Part shown: positions 43,265 through 52,978 of the stretch, in pieces
How positions within the stretch are numbered: the stretch's first letter is position 1
How the letters are laid out: the number at the start of each line of letters is the position of its first letter
From: Hallella mizrahii
Lineage (GTDB): Bacteria > Bacteroidota > Bacteroidia > Bacteroidales > Bacteroidaceae
Direction: 5' to 3'
NCBI RefSeq assembly: GCF_009695775.1
Contig: NZ_VUNG01000025.1
Coordinates: 1 to 57,700, forward strand
Length of the DNA stretch: 57,700 nucleotides
Translations under genes and position numbers: made by a program
Notes under the pieces: model-generated
Databases searched by the model: none
Told to the model about the DNA's origin: nothing
Seen by the model: the letters and a program-made list of their open reading frames with translations, nothing else

Positions 43265-44236
43265 TTAGTTGTTCACGCTACCTCCAACAATATCAAGCAT
43301 CTCACTTGTAATAGCAGCTTGACGACTCTTGTTGTATTGGAGTTTAAGCTCTTTCAAGATCTCATCAGCATTGTCTGTCGCCGTCTGCATGGCAACCATG
43401 CGTGCGGCATGCTCAGAGGCATTACTGTCGAGAAGAGCCGTATATACCATCAAGTTCAGTTGTTTGGGTATCAACACAGAAAGTACTGACTCCAAGTCCG
43501 GCTCCACAATAAAGTCATCATTCAACGGCTTTACCTCTTGATCCTGCCGATCTTCAGACTGTCCATGCTCCCGTAGATAAGCCTGGGCTTTAGCTGTCAC
43601 TTGATTGGAGGACAAATCGCGGTCGTTGTTTGAGCCTATCTTTTCCGTTGACAGGTCAATCGGTAAGAAAGTACTCCGCGTGAGTATCTGTGTGCCAGCA
43701 CTCTTGAAGTGGTGATAGATCATCTCCACCTTGTCCAGTTCATGTTTGGCAAACTTCGAAGCCAACTCTTCCGCAATCTTTGCACAAGGAGCAGCCGAAG
43801 GTTTATCCGCCAATTCCACGAAGTCTCCAGCCACATGATAACCTAACTTCTTGGCTTTCTCCATCACCTTGCGTCCGATAGGATACACGAGGATATCTTC
43901 CACACCTTTCTTCGTATATTCGTCCACCGCATTCTGCATCATCCTGATGACATTCGCATTGTAACCTCCACACAGCGAACTATTGGAAGAAAACACGATG
44001 AGAGCCACATGCTTGATTTCCTGTCGCTCCTCATCATAAGGTGTCTGAGCATCGTGCATGGAAACTAAGAAAGACTTCAAGATATGCTCCAGCATATTTT
44101 CATATGGGAGCATATTCTGGATAGCCGTTTGAGCGTGATGCAACTTTGAAGAGGCCACCATTTTCATAGCACTCGTAATCTTACGGGTGCTTTGCACTGA
44201 AGCGATACGTGTCTTTATCTCTTTTAACGATGGCAT
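43265..44236 (-). CDS. atpG: ATP synthase gamma subunit
   Basis: The 323-residue protein starts MPSLKEIKTRIASVQSTRKI and ends with SRQAAITSEMLDIVGG, the conserved rotor coiled-coil ends, and has SSNSSLCGGYNANV in the globular domain. It is about 35 residues longer than E. coli gamma. The extra, charged stretch (about 190-245, including SSNQVTAKAQAYLREHGQSE) lies before the C-terminal helix and looks like an insertion. It is the last gene of the atp operon, 12 bp after atpA. Confidence 0.96.
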   Translation of the reverse strand: MPSLKEIKTRIASVQSTRKITSAMKMVASSKLHHAQTAIQNMLPYENMLEHILKSFLVSMHDAQTPYDEERQEIKHVALIVFSSNSSLCGGYNANVIRMMQNAVDEYTKKGVEDILVYPIGRKVMEKAKKLGYHVAGDFVELADKPSAAPCAKIAEELASKFAKHELDKVEMIYHHFKSAGTQILTRSTFLPIDLSTEKIGSNNDRDLSSNQVTAKAQAYLREHGQSEDRQDQEVKPLNDDFIVEPDLESVLSVLIPKQLNLMVYTALLDSNASEHAARMVAMQTATDNADEILKELKLQYNKSRQAAITSEMLDIVGGSVNN

Positions 44237-44248
44237 AGGCTACCTCCC

Positions 44249-45835
44249 CTAATTCTTAAATTGTCCGACGACATTAGCCATCACAGACTCGATAGCATTA
44301 GTGCACTCCTCTGTAAGCTTGCCGGAAGCCAATGTGTCAAGTATGTCACTGTGCTGAGTACGCATCTGCTCCAAGAACTGATCTTGGCAAGCACGAACCT
44401 GGCTGACGGGAACATCATGCATCAGACCATGAACACCACAATAGATGATAGCTACCTGCTCACCTACCGGCATAGGACTATACTGTGGCTGGATAAGCAA
44501 CTGGTTGTTCTTTCTACCACGGTCAATGGTCATGGCTGTTACCGGATCCATATCGCTGGAGAACTTAGAGAATGCCTCCAACTCACGATACTGTGCCATA
44601 TCGATCTTCAGCGTACCGGCAACTTTCTTCATACTCTTGATCTGTGCACTACCACCGACACGGCTCACAGAGATACCAACGTTGATGGCAGGACGGAAGC
44701 CCTGGTTAAAGAGGTCGGTCTCCAAATAGATCTGACCATCAGTAATGGAAATGACATTGGTAGGAATGTAAGCACTCACATCGCCTGCTTGCGTCTCAAT
44801 GATTGGCAGAGCGGTCAGTGATCCACCACCTTTGACATGTCCCTTCATGCACTCCGGCAGATCGTTCATTTGCTCTGCCACTTCCTGCTGGTCATTGATA
44901 CGCGCGGCACGCTCAAGAAGACGGGAGTGGAGATAGAACACATCACCAGGATAAGCCTCACGACCGGATGGGCGTCGCAAAATCAAAGAGACTTCACGAT
45001 AGGCTACAGCCTGCTTAGACAAGTCATCATAGACGACAAGGGCATCCATGCCTCTGTCACGGAAATATTCACCAATGGCAGCACCAGCAAACGGAGCGTA
45101 ATACTGCATGGCAGCAGGGTCGGCTGCTGTAGCACTTACCACGATGGTGTAAGGAAGTGCGCCGTGCTCACGCAATGTTTGAACAAGAGCGGCAACGGTA
45201 CTGGCCTTCTGACCGATAGCTACATAAATGCAATATACAGGCTTACCTGCCTCATAATTGGTTTTCTGATTGATAATGGTGTCTACGGCAATTGCTGTCT
45301 TTCCCGTCTGACGGTCACCGATAATCAACTCACGCTGTCCACGACCGATAGGGATCATCGAGTCCACGGCCTTCAATCCTGTCTGTAAAGGCTCTTTCAC
45401 AGGCTGACGATAGATTACGCCCGGTGCCTTGCGATCCAAAGGCATCTCGAAAGATCCCGTCAAGTCGATGTCACCTTTTCCGTCAATAGGCCTGCCCAAT
45501 GGATCTACGACACGACCTAAGAAATTGTCATTGACACGGATAGAAGCAATATGATGCGTGCGCTTTACTTTCTCACCCTCCTTAATACCTGCGGTAGGAC
45601 CGAGAAGCACACATCCCACATTGTCTTCCTCCAAGTTCATGACAATGGCCATCGTACCATTCTCAAATTCGAGCAGCTCGGATGCCTCGACGTTGCGCAA
45701 ACCGTAGACACGCGCCACACCATCGGCCACGGTGAGCACTGTGCCCACCTCGTCGAACTGGTTTTCAGCGTTGATGCCCTGAAGTTCCTTTTCGAGGACT
45801 TCCGACACTTCACTTGGTTTTATTTTGTCTGACAT
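44249..45835 (-). CDS. atpA: ATP synthase alpha subunit
   Basis: The 528-residue protein has the non-catalytic nucleotide site [15 protein letters not shown] near 170 and the alpha signature [19 protein letters not shown] near 370. The N-terminal beta-barrel and C-terminal helical domain are of normal length. It alternates with beta in the F1 head. It lies in the atpF-atpH-atpA-atpG block, 12 bp after atpH and 12 bp before atpG. Confidence 0.98.
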   Translation of the reverse strand: MSDKIKPSEVSEVLEKELQGINAENQFDEVGTVLTVADGVARVYGLRNVEASELLEFENGTMAIVMNLEEDNVGCVLLGPTAGIKEGEKVKRTHHIASIRVNDNFLGRVVDPLGRPIDGKGDIDLTGSFEMPLDRKAPGVIYRQPVKEPLQTGLKAVDSMIPIGRGQRELIIGDRQTGKTAIAVDTIINQKTNYEAGKPVYCIYVAIGQKASTVAALVQTLREHGALPYTIVVSATAADPAAMQYYAPFAGAAIGEYFRDRGMDALVVYDDLSKQAVAYREVSLILRRPSGREAYPGDVFYLHSRLLERAARINDQQEVAEQMNDLPECMKGHVKGGGSLTALPIIETQAGDVSAYIPTNVISITDGQIYLETDLFNQGFRPAINVGISVSRVGGSAQIKSMKKVAGTLKIDMAQYRELEAFSKFSSDMDPVTAMTIDRGRKNNQLLIQPQYSPMPVGEQVAIIYCGVHGLMHDVPVSQVRACQDQFLEQMRTQHSDILDTLASGKLTEECTNAIESVMANVVGQFKN

Positions 45836-45847
45836 TCTTTCAATTCT

Positions 45848-46384
45848 TTATTTTCTCAAGGTTGCCAGCACTTGGTGAAGTTTTGTCTTCACGCTGGCGT
45901 CCATTCTATAAGTATCATATTCAAGGATAAACCCACCTATAATATTTGGATCCACCTCGGTATTGAACTCCACACTGCCATGCGTTTTGCTCTCAACCAT
46001 ACGTTTCATCTTTTGTTCTGTTTCAGGAGAGACAGCTACGGCAGTGATCAATTTTCCCTGGGTGACATGCTTCATCCGTCGGTAAAGGGAGATATAGGAA
46101 TTGGCCATGAACTGCAAAACACTTTCCCGATCTTCCCGAAGAACGATTTGGAAAAAGCGCTTTGTCAACTCTGTAACCTTTCCACCGCAGGCCGTAATGA
46201 TCAGCTGCAGCTTCTTATCCTTTGCAAGCATAGGATTATCGATGGTGAATCGAAAATCAGGGACATCCAGAAAACTCTTGCAAAGTATCTGCATCTCCTG
46301 ATAAACATCTTCATCCAGTTTCATTGCCACCGCACTGTCGAGCAGAGCACGGGCATATCTTACTGAGATTACTCCTATATCCAT
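45848..46384 (-). CDS. atpH: ATP synthase delta subunit
   Basis: The 178-residue protein starts MDIGVISVRYARALLDSAVA, the usual delta (OSCP) opening, and has a six-helix N-terminal domain. The C-terminal block FNTEVDPNIIGGFILEYDTY and MDASVKTKLHQVLATLRK is diagnostic. It fixes the b-subunit stalk to the top of F1. The sequence is otherwise divergent, as is normal for delta. It lies between atpF and atpA, with gaps of 14 and 12 bp. Confidence 0.95.
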   Translation of the reverse strand: MDIGVISVRYARALLDSAVAMKLDEDVYQEMQILCKSFLDVPDFRFTIDNPMLAKDKKLQLIITACGGKVTELTKRFFQIVLREDRESVLQFMANSYISLYRRMKHVTQGKLITAVAVSPETEQKMKRMVESKTHGSVEFNTEVDPNIIGGFILEYDTYRMDASVKTKLHQVLATLRK

Positions 46385-46398
46385 ACGCTTACAATCAA

Positions 46399-46914
46399 TT
46401 AATGAATATCACTCTTTACTTCGTCTTTCGACACCTCATCCAGCAGTTTATCAATCAAATCCATCTGCTTGTCGTCGGCAGAAAGCTTTTCCCGCAAGAT
46501 CTTCTCTGCGATTTTTACAGACAACTCCGCTACTTGTGAGCGAATCTCACCGATGGCCTGGCGCTTCTCATTCTCAATTTCTGCCTTCGCGTCGCTGAGA
46601 AGTCGTGCCCCTTCATCTTTTGCCTGTGTCTGAGCCTTTGCCACTATAGCCTCGCGAGTAGCAGTGGCCTCCTTCAATATGGAGGCCTGCTTCTCCCGTG
46701 CTTCCTGCAGAATGGATTCTCCTTCTTGTTGGATGTGAGCGAGCTTCTCATTGGCCTCATGCGCCTTTCTCAGGCTGTCGTCGATGTAGTCCTTTCGCTC
46801 CTTGACCATCTTGGTGATGGCTGGGAAGCCCCATTTCCACAATACGGCCAGCACGACTAAGAAGACAATGGTCATCCAAAAAAGAAGACCCGTGCTTGGC
46901 ATTAACAAATCCAT
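46399..46914 (-). CDS. atpF: ATP synthase b subunit
   Basis: The 171-residue protein has one N-terminal membrane helix (about 8-28, GLLFWMTIVFLVVLAVLWKW). A long charged helix follows (KMVKERKDYIDDSLRKAHEA onward, to the end) that dimerises as the peripheral stalk. The pattern and length fit bacterial b subunits. It lies between atpE (25-bp gap) and atpH (14-bp gap). Confidence 0.95.
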   Translation of the reverse strand: MDLLMPSTGLLFWMTIVFLVVLAVLWKWGFPAITKMVKERKDYIDDSLRKAHEANEKLAHIQQEGESILQEAREKQASILKEATATREAIVAKAQTQAKDEGARLLSDAKAEIENEKRQAIGEIRSQVAELSVKIAEKILREKLSADDKQMDLIDKLLDEVSKDEVKSDIH

Positions 46915-46939
46915 ACGCAGTAATGATTATCTTGATTGA

Positions 46940-47185
46940 TTAGATGCAAAGGAATGCTACCACCACAGCGAACAGAGCAACACCCTCGATAAGGGCGGCA
47001 GCTACAATCATATTGGTGAAAATCTTATTCATCACCTCAGGCTGGCGAGCCATCGCATCCATAGCCTGGCCACCAATGCGACCAATACCGATACCTGCAC
47101 CAATAGCTGCGAGACCTGCGCCGACACCGGCACCTAACTTTGCAACGCCATCTGCGGCGGCTGCCAATAACAATGTTGAAATCAT
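46940..47185 (-). CDS. atpE: ATP synthase c subunit
   Basis: The 81-residue protein forms a two-helix hairpin: LGAGVGAGLAAIGAGIGIG (helix 1), the polar loop ARQPE and a second helix with the ion-binding Glu67 in AAALIEGVALF. The residue after Glu is Gly, and the hydroxyl-bearing E-S/T pattern of sodium-binding c subunits is missing, which points to a proton-driven enzyme. The 80-bp gap to atpB has no consensus promoter. Confidence 0.96.
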   Translation of the reverse strand: MISTLLLAAAADGVAKLGAGVGAGLAAIGAGIGIGRIGGQAMDAMARQPEVMNKIFTNMIVAAALIEGVALFAVVVAFLCI

Positions 47186-47265
47186 AGCTTTAAAGTTTAA
47201 TGTGTTTATTTTTTATTTATATTATTCTATATTATTCTTCTGACATTTAGCTATCTCAATTCGGG

Positions 47266-48333
47266 TTAATCTTCCGACTTCACACGCGCCAAACCAATGA
47301 AGATGGAACTCAGCATGGTAAAGACCATTGCCTGAATGAAGCAAACCAACAACTCCAAGCACATCATGAAGATGCTCATCAAGACGCTCAATGCTGTCAT
47401 TCCGTAGAAGGTCGCGCCACCAATGGCTGCGACAACGAAGATGATGCAAGTAAGCGACAACGCTATAGCATGTCCTGCCATCATGTTGGCGAAGAGTCGG
47501 ATCATCAATGCGAAAGGCTTCGTAAAGATACCGACAAATTCTATCAACGGAATCAGAGGGAATACTTTCAGAGCCTTTGGCACGTCTGGCCAAAAGATGT
47601 CTTTCCAGTAATGCTTCGTGCCACTGAACTGGGTAATGACAAACGTACACAGAGCCAGGAAGAAGGTAACGGCGATGTTACCTGTCACATTACCACCGCC
47701 TGGAGGGAAAGGCACAACACCCATCAGATTACAAGTCAGTATAAAGAAGAAACAAGTCATCAGATAGGGAGAATATTTCTCGTAACCCTCGCCTACTCCA
47801 GGCTTTACGATGTTTTCTTCAACATAACTTACAAGCATCTCGACGAATCCGGTAAAGCCTCCTGGTGCAGGATCGCTTGCTTTGTGGTGACGATACCATC
47901 TTGCGGGTATCAAAATACAAAGGAGCAGGATAATCGCATCGATGAAAAGCACTGCCACTGTCTTGGTGATACTGATATCAAAGGGCACGACCTCCTTGCC
48001 ACCCTGCAGCTCAATGATCTTACCTGTATGGTCGCCCATAGTGGCAATAGCCAAGTTATAGGGACCATGTCGATATCCTTTTGCATCTGCTTCCTCTGAA
48101 AAGAGTGAAGAACTGAATACATGCCAACCCGTAGAGCTCTTGACAATGACTGGCAGATTGATGATGACATGATGCTTGCCAATATCGGTGACATGCCATT
48201 CATAGGAATCTTTGATATGCCCTACCACAATCTGAGAAGTATTCAACTTGCCACTGTCAGAGGCAAAAACCGAAACAGGCAATGCCATCAACAGCAACAA
48301 GACGATGCAAGTAATATATTTAATCTTATTCAT
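47266..48333 (-). CDS. atpB: ATP synthase a subunit, with long N-terminal periplasmic domain
   Basis: The 355-residue protein has a signal-like start (MNKIKYITCIVLLLLMALPV) and an extra domain of about 110 residues before the membrane part (for example GHIKDSYEWHVTDIGKHHVI). The usual five to six helices follow. The essential Arg is in FALMIRLFANMMAGHAIAL. It is about 85 residues longer than E. coli a subunit, as is common in Bacteroidota. It sits between the small membrane-protein gene and atpE. Confidence 0.95.
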   Translation of the reverse strand: MNKIKYITCIVLLLLMALPVSVFASDSGKLNTSQIVVGHIKDSYEWHVTDIGKHHVIINLPVIVKSSTGWHVFSSSLFSEEADAKGYRHGPYNLAIATMGDHTGKIIELQGGKEVVPFDISITKTVAVLFIDAIILLLCILIPARWYRHHKASDPAPGGFTGFVEMLVSYVEENIVKPGVGEGYEKYSPYLMTCFFFILTCNLMGVVPFPPGGGNVTGNIAVTFFLALCTFVITQFSGTKHYWKDIFWPDVPKALKVFPLIPLIEFVGIFTKPFALMIRLFANMMAGHAIALSLTCIIFVVAAIGGATFYGMTALSVLMSIFMMCLELLVCFIQAMVFTMLSSIFIGLARVKSED

Positions 48334-48345
48334 TGTCCAAACATT

Positions 48346-48609
48346 TTAATGTCTGATCATCAGCGTGGTCGCCATCATCGCTGCATACATGATGAGAATC
48401 ATGACCACAAACGACTTCGACTCTCCTGCGCTTTGCGAAATCAGCATCACGTAACATGCGGTCCATGTAGCAATGAGTAGCACCCGGATCAATGCCAATA
48501 GGAAATAAAACCTTGGCAAAGCTTTTGGTGCATGCTTCATCACAAAGTCATAACCTTTCACCCATGCTATGCCCAGCATCACAAAGAGCAAAACACTGAC
48601 GAATATCAC
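48346..48609 (-). CDS. Small membrane protein of the atp operon (AtpI-position)
   Basis: About 87 residues with three hydrophobic segments: FVSVLLFVMLGIAWVKG, FYFLLALIRVLLIATWTACY and VVMILIMYAAMMATTLMI. It sits between atpC and atpB. GTG at 48609 overlaps the atpC stop as GTGA, so I chose it over a GTG six codons earlier (48627). By position and size it takes the place of AtpI or UncI, but the sequence is not recognisably AtpI. It may help assemble the c-ring or carry magnesium or other ions; no function is shown. Confidence 0.8.
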   Translation of the reverse strand: MIFVSVLLFVMLGIAWVKGYDFVMKHAPKALPRFYFLLALIRVLLIATWTACYVMLISQSAGESKSFVVMILIMYAAMMATTLMIRH

Positions 48610-48845
48610 ACTTCCACGCAAAGGCACACTTCGTTTTTCTTCACCTCAACAAAGCCCCCACGTACATCTATGCTTCGGGATCCTTGCGATGCCGTAAACT
48701 CCACTTTGCCATCTCCAAGTGAAGAGATAATGGGAGCGTGATTGTTGAGAATCTCAAAGGCACCCTGTGTACCGGGAACCTTCACGCTCTCTACCTCCCC
48801 GTCATAGATGACTTTCTCGGGTGATACTATCTTTAATCTCAACAT
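48606..48845 (-). CDS. atpC: ATP synthase epsilon subunit, short form
   Basis: The 79-residue protein holds only the N-terminal beta-sandwich of epsilon (LRLKIVSPEKVIYDGEVESV, GAFEILNNHAPIISSLGDGK and VRGGFVEVKKNEVCLC). E. coli epsilon has about 139 residues. The C-terminal two-helix domain that inhibits ATP hydrolysis is missing. It lies between atpD and the small membrane protein, with a 4-bp stop/start overlap with the latter. Confidence 0.95.
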   Translation of the reverse strand: MLRLKIVSPEKVIYDGEVESVKVPGTQGAFEILNNHAPIISSLGDGKVEFTASQGSRSIDVRGGFVEVKKNEVCLCVEV

Positions 48846-48886
48846 AGGAATAGTTTTAATATTCTAAATATGAGAACATCGTATCA

Positions 48887-50428
<1,542 letters not shown>

Positions 50429-50490
50429 TTAATGTTAACTTTTTCTTTCTCTATATAAGACACATCTAATGATGTTTCTCTATTCTTTTA

Positions 50491-50521
50491 CAAAAATACG
50501 GAAAATGTCTTTACCACCAAA
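50491..50521 (-). promoter_or_regulatory. atp operon promoter
   Basis: Minus strand TTTG (50518-50521), 19-bp spacer, TATTTTTG (50491-50498), 74 bp before the atpD start codon. This leader is longer than those of most other genes here. Confidence 0.75.
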
Positions 50522-50610
50522 CTCCTTTAACATACTTTAGAGCGGTTATTCATATTAAAGACAGGAAAAAGGAGTATTCGTGAACATTTGCCGCCTAATT
50601 GTGAGAGATT

Positions 50611-51588
50611 TTAAATACTTAGTTCATCAAGCACGGTGATGAGTCCCCTATCAAAAGGCTTATCCGAGCGGATTGCTTCAGACAAAGGCACATACACAAT
50701 TTCGTTGTTACGAATACCGACCATGATATTACGCTGTCCCTGCATAATGGCCTGCACAGCACCCACTCCGGTACGACTGGCCAGGATACGGTCATGAGCC
50801 GACGGACGGCCGCCGCGCTGTAGATGTCCAAGAATAGATACGCGCACGTCATAGCCGGGGAACTCCTTGCGCACACGGTCTGCATAGTAGAGCGCGCCAC
50901 ACTTCGGACTCTCTGACACGATCACGATACAACTGCGCTTTGACTTTCTGATACCACGCTCCATGAACTGTGCCAACTGGTCGACATCGGTAGAGTCCTC
51001 AGGAATGATTGCGGCCTCTGCTCCGCTGGCAATGGCCGAGTTCTGAGCAAGGAAACCCGCATCACGCCCCATCACTTCTACGAAGAAGATGCGCTCATGA
51101 CTCTGGGCTGTGTCGCGAATACGGTCCACACACTCTACAATCGTATTTAAAGTGGTATCATATCCTATTGTAGAATCTGTGCCATAAAGGTCGTTATCAA
51201 TAGTTCCAGGAAGGCCAATACAGCAAAGATCGTATTCGCGGGCAAAGTCACGAGCACCCGTCAAGGAGCCGTTACCACCGATCACGACCAAAGCATCGAT
51301 CTCTTCCTTCTTTATCGTCTGAAACGCTTTCTCACGTCCTTCTGGAGTCATAAACTCTTTGGAACGTGCCGTACGCAAAATCGTACCACCATCACGAATG
51401 ATACCGGACACATTTTCTGTTGTAAAAGGCTGAACTTCATCATTGATCAGACCGTCATAGCCACGGAAGATACCTTTTACTTTAAAACCATTGCAGATAC
51501 CGGCACGTGTGACGGCACGGATAGCGGCATTCATTCCTGGAGCGTCACCTCCGGAAGTCAATATACCAATTGTCTGAATCTTTGCCAT
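50611..51588 (-). CDS. pfkA: 6-phosphofructokinase, ATP-dependent type
   Basis: The 325-residue protein has [16 protein letters not shown] near 11-26, [12 protein letters not shown] near 104-115 and [20 protein letters not shown] near 127-146. Gly107 and Gly128 correspond to Gly104 and Gly124 of E. coli PfkA and mark ATP rather than pyrophosphate as donor. The catalytic Asp is Asp131. The Asp of GGDGS (E. coli Asp103, which contacts magnesium) is Asn106 here. It makes fructose-1,6-bisphosphate in glycolysis. It has its own promoter at 51653-51684. Confidence 0.95.
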   Translation of the reverse strand: MAKIQTIGILTSGGDAPGMNAAIRAVTRAGICNGFKVKGIFRGYDGLINDEVQPFTTENVSGIIRDGGTILRTARSKEFMTPEGREKAFQTIKKEEIDALVVIGGNGSLTGARDFAREYDLCCIGLPGTIDNDLYGTDSTIGYDTTLNTIVECVDRIRDTAQSHERIFFVEVMGRDAGFLAQNSAIASGAEAAIIPEDSTDVDQLAQFMERGIRKSKRSCIVIVSESPKCGALYYADRVRKEFPGYDVRVSILGHLQRGGRPSAHDRILASRTGVGAVQAIMQGQRNIMVGIRNNEIVYVPLSEAIRSDKPFDRGLITVLDELSI

Positions 51589-51652
51589 ATCGTCTTTATT
51601 TTAGAATTTGCTAATATTATGATGCTATGTGTTTCTATATGTTTTCGTCACG

Positions 51653-51684
51653 CAAAGATAACAATTTATCAGAAACAACTCAAA
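51653..51684 (-). promoter_or_regulatory. pfkA promoter
   Basis: Minus strand TTTG (51681-51684), 20-bp spacer, TATCTTTG (51653-51660), 64 bp before the start codon. Confidence 0.75.
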
Positions 51685-51791
51685 CGAAAAACCCAATTTT
51701 ATAATGCTTTAACGGACAATTCGTGCAATATGAGTTAGAAATTCCTTTTTTGTAACCTATATGTAACTTTCTACCGCACTTTATCCTATAT

Positions 51792-52955
51792 CTACTTCAT
51801 GGATGCGATGCGTCTGTGAGTAAAGAAATAAAACCAATATGTTTTCCCATACGTATCTTTCAACTCTGAAAATCGCTCCTTAGGATTAGCGTATTTCTTA
51901 CTCATATCCTGATAATCCTCATAGTCTGCATCCATCACCGCGTCGTGATAAACGAGATAAGGATGCTCGCGTAGATGGGTATACAGTATCAGTGCCTCAC
52001 GATAATGTTTAGGCAGATGACTGTCCAACCGATAATACTTTGTAATATTATGAGCAAAGGCATCAACGTCGCAGTCAAGCAGATAAGCACACAACAACCA
52101 ATCATTGGATGCTTTCGTTGCCCACCACTTCTGATGCAATTTCTCAAAATAGACCCGTGGACGCATCTTTTGTTTGAAATAGACACCCAGCATTATATAT
52201 ACAGGTTCGGTCGATGCCATCATCACCTTCACGGAAGATCCATTTGGCAACATCGCATCAGAACCACCAACCAAGGGATATTCAAAAAGTTTGTCTCCGA
52301 GCTGATGTGTAGCTGACAATGCCCATATTCTCAGAAAGGTCAGACTACTGTCAGTTTTCTCTTCATTGCTACCCACTGTCAGAGCTTCCTGATACCGTTG
52401 GCTGCTCAAATCATTTTCCATTCTCATCCGATAATGAAACACTTCATCCGAACAGCCGATAGCACATGTCATCAGCATCATCGCGCCCATGATAGAAAGA
52501 TTCTGCCACAACACCCGACTACTACTTTCCGTAACAAAGGGCGAACTGTCCAAGCTTTCCATCTGACGGCAAAACCATATGACGACTGCATAAAAGACCA
52601 TCAGCAATGGGAAGAGCCAGGCCCAGCAGTCTATGTAGGATTCTGTATCGACATTCCGCGTCACATCCGTCAAGATTGCCAGCAATAGCAAAGAAGGAAA
52701 ATAGCTCAAGGCATGCCCTACCCTCTCCAAGCGTATGAAACTGTAAAGCGTCAACTGCAACAGCCATAGCACTAAGGTAATCAGCACAGCGCCTATCAGC
52801 CTGTTATAATGAGTAGCACCCTGAGACAGCACATGCTGGATGACTGACATGATGTCAGTCTGATAATCATAGAGATATAAGAACGTAAAAAATACGAAGA
52901 AAATGGCACACGTCACTCTCATGATGACGATGCCATTTTTGCGATTATTTATCAT
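51792..52955 (-). CDS. DUF6057-type membrane protein
   Basis: The 387-residue protein has about five N-terminal membrane helices (about 12-30, 52-70, 83-99, 110-128 and 150-168). A soluble C-terminal half of helix-hairpin (TPR-like) character follows, with KASNDWLLCAYLLDCDVDAF, LPKHYREALILYTHLREHPY and YGKTYWFYFFTHRR. The layout matches DUF6057, a Bacteroidales membrane family of unknown function. It starts 23 bp after glgB and so is probably the last gene of the MORN-glgB-DUF6057 transcript. The soluble half probably faces the periplasm, but topology is not proven. Confidence 0.75.
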   Translation of the reverse strand: MINNRKNGIVIMRVTCAIFFVFFTFLYLYDYQTDIMSVIQHVLSQGATHYNRLIGAVLITLVLWLLQLTLYSFIRLERVGHALSYFPSLLLLAILTDVTRNVDTESYIDCWAWLFPLLMVFYAVVIWFCRQMESLDSSPFVTESSSRVLWQNLSIMGAMMLMTCAIGCSDEVFHYRMRMENDLSSQRYQEALTVGSNEEKTDSSLTFLRIWALSATHQLGDKLFEYPLVGGSDAMLPNGSSVKVMMASTEPVYIMLGVYFKQKMRPRVYFEKLHQKWWATKASNDWLLCAYLLDCDVDAFAHNITKYYRLDSHLPKHYREALILYTHLREHPYLVYHDAVMDADYEDYQDMSKKYANPKERFSELKDTYGKTYWFYFFTHRRIASMK

Positions 52956-52978
52956 TGAATCTATCTACAACAATGAGA

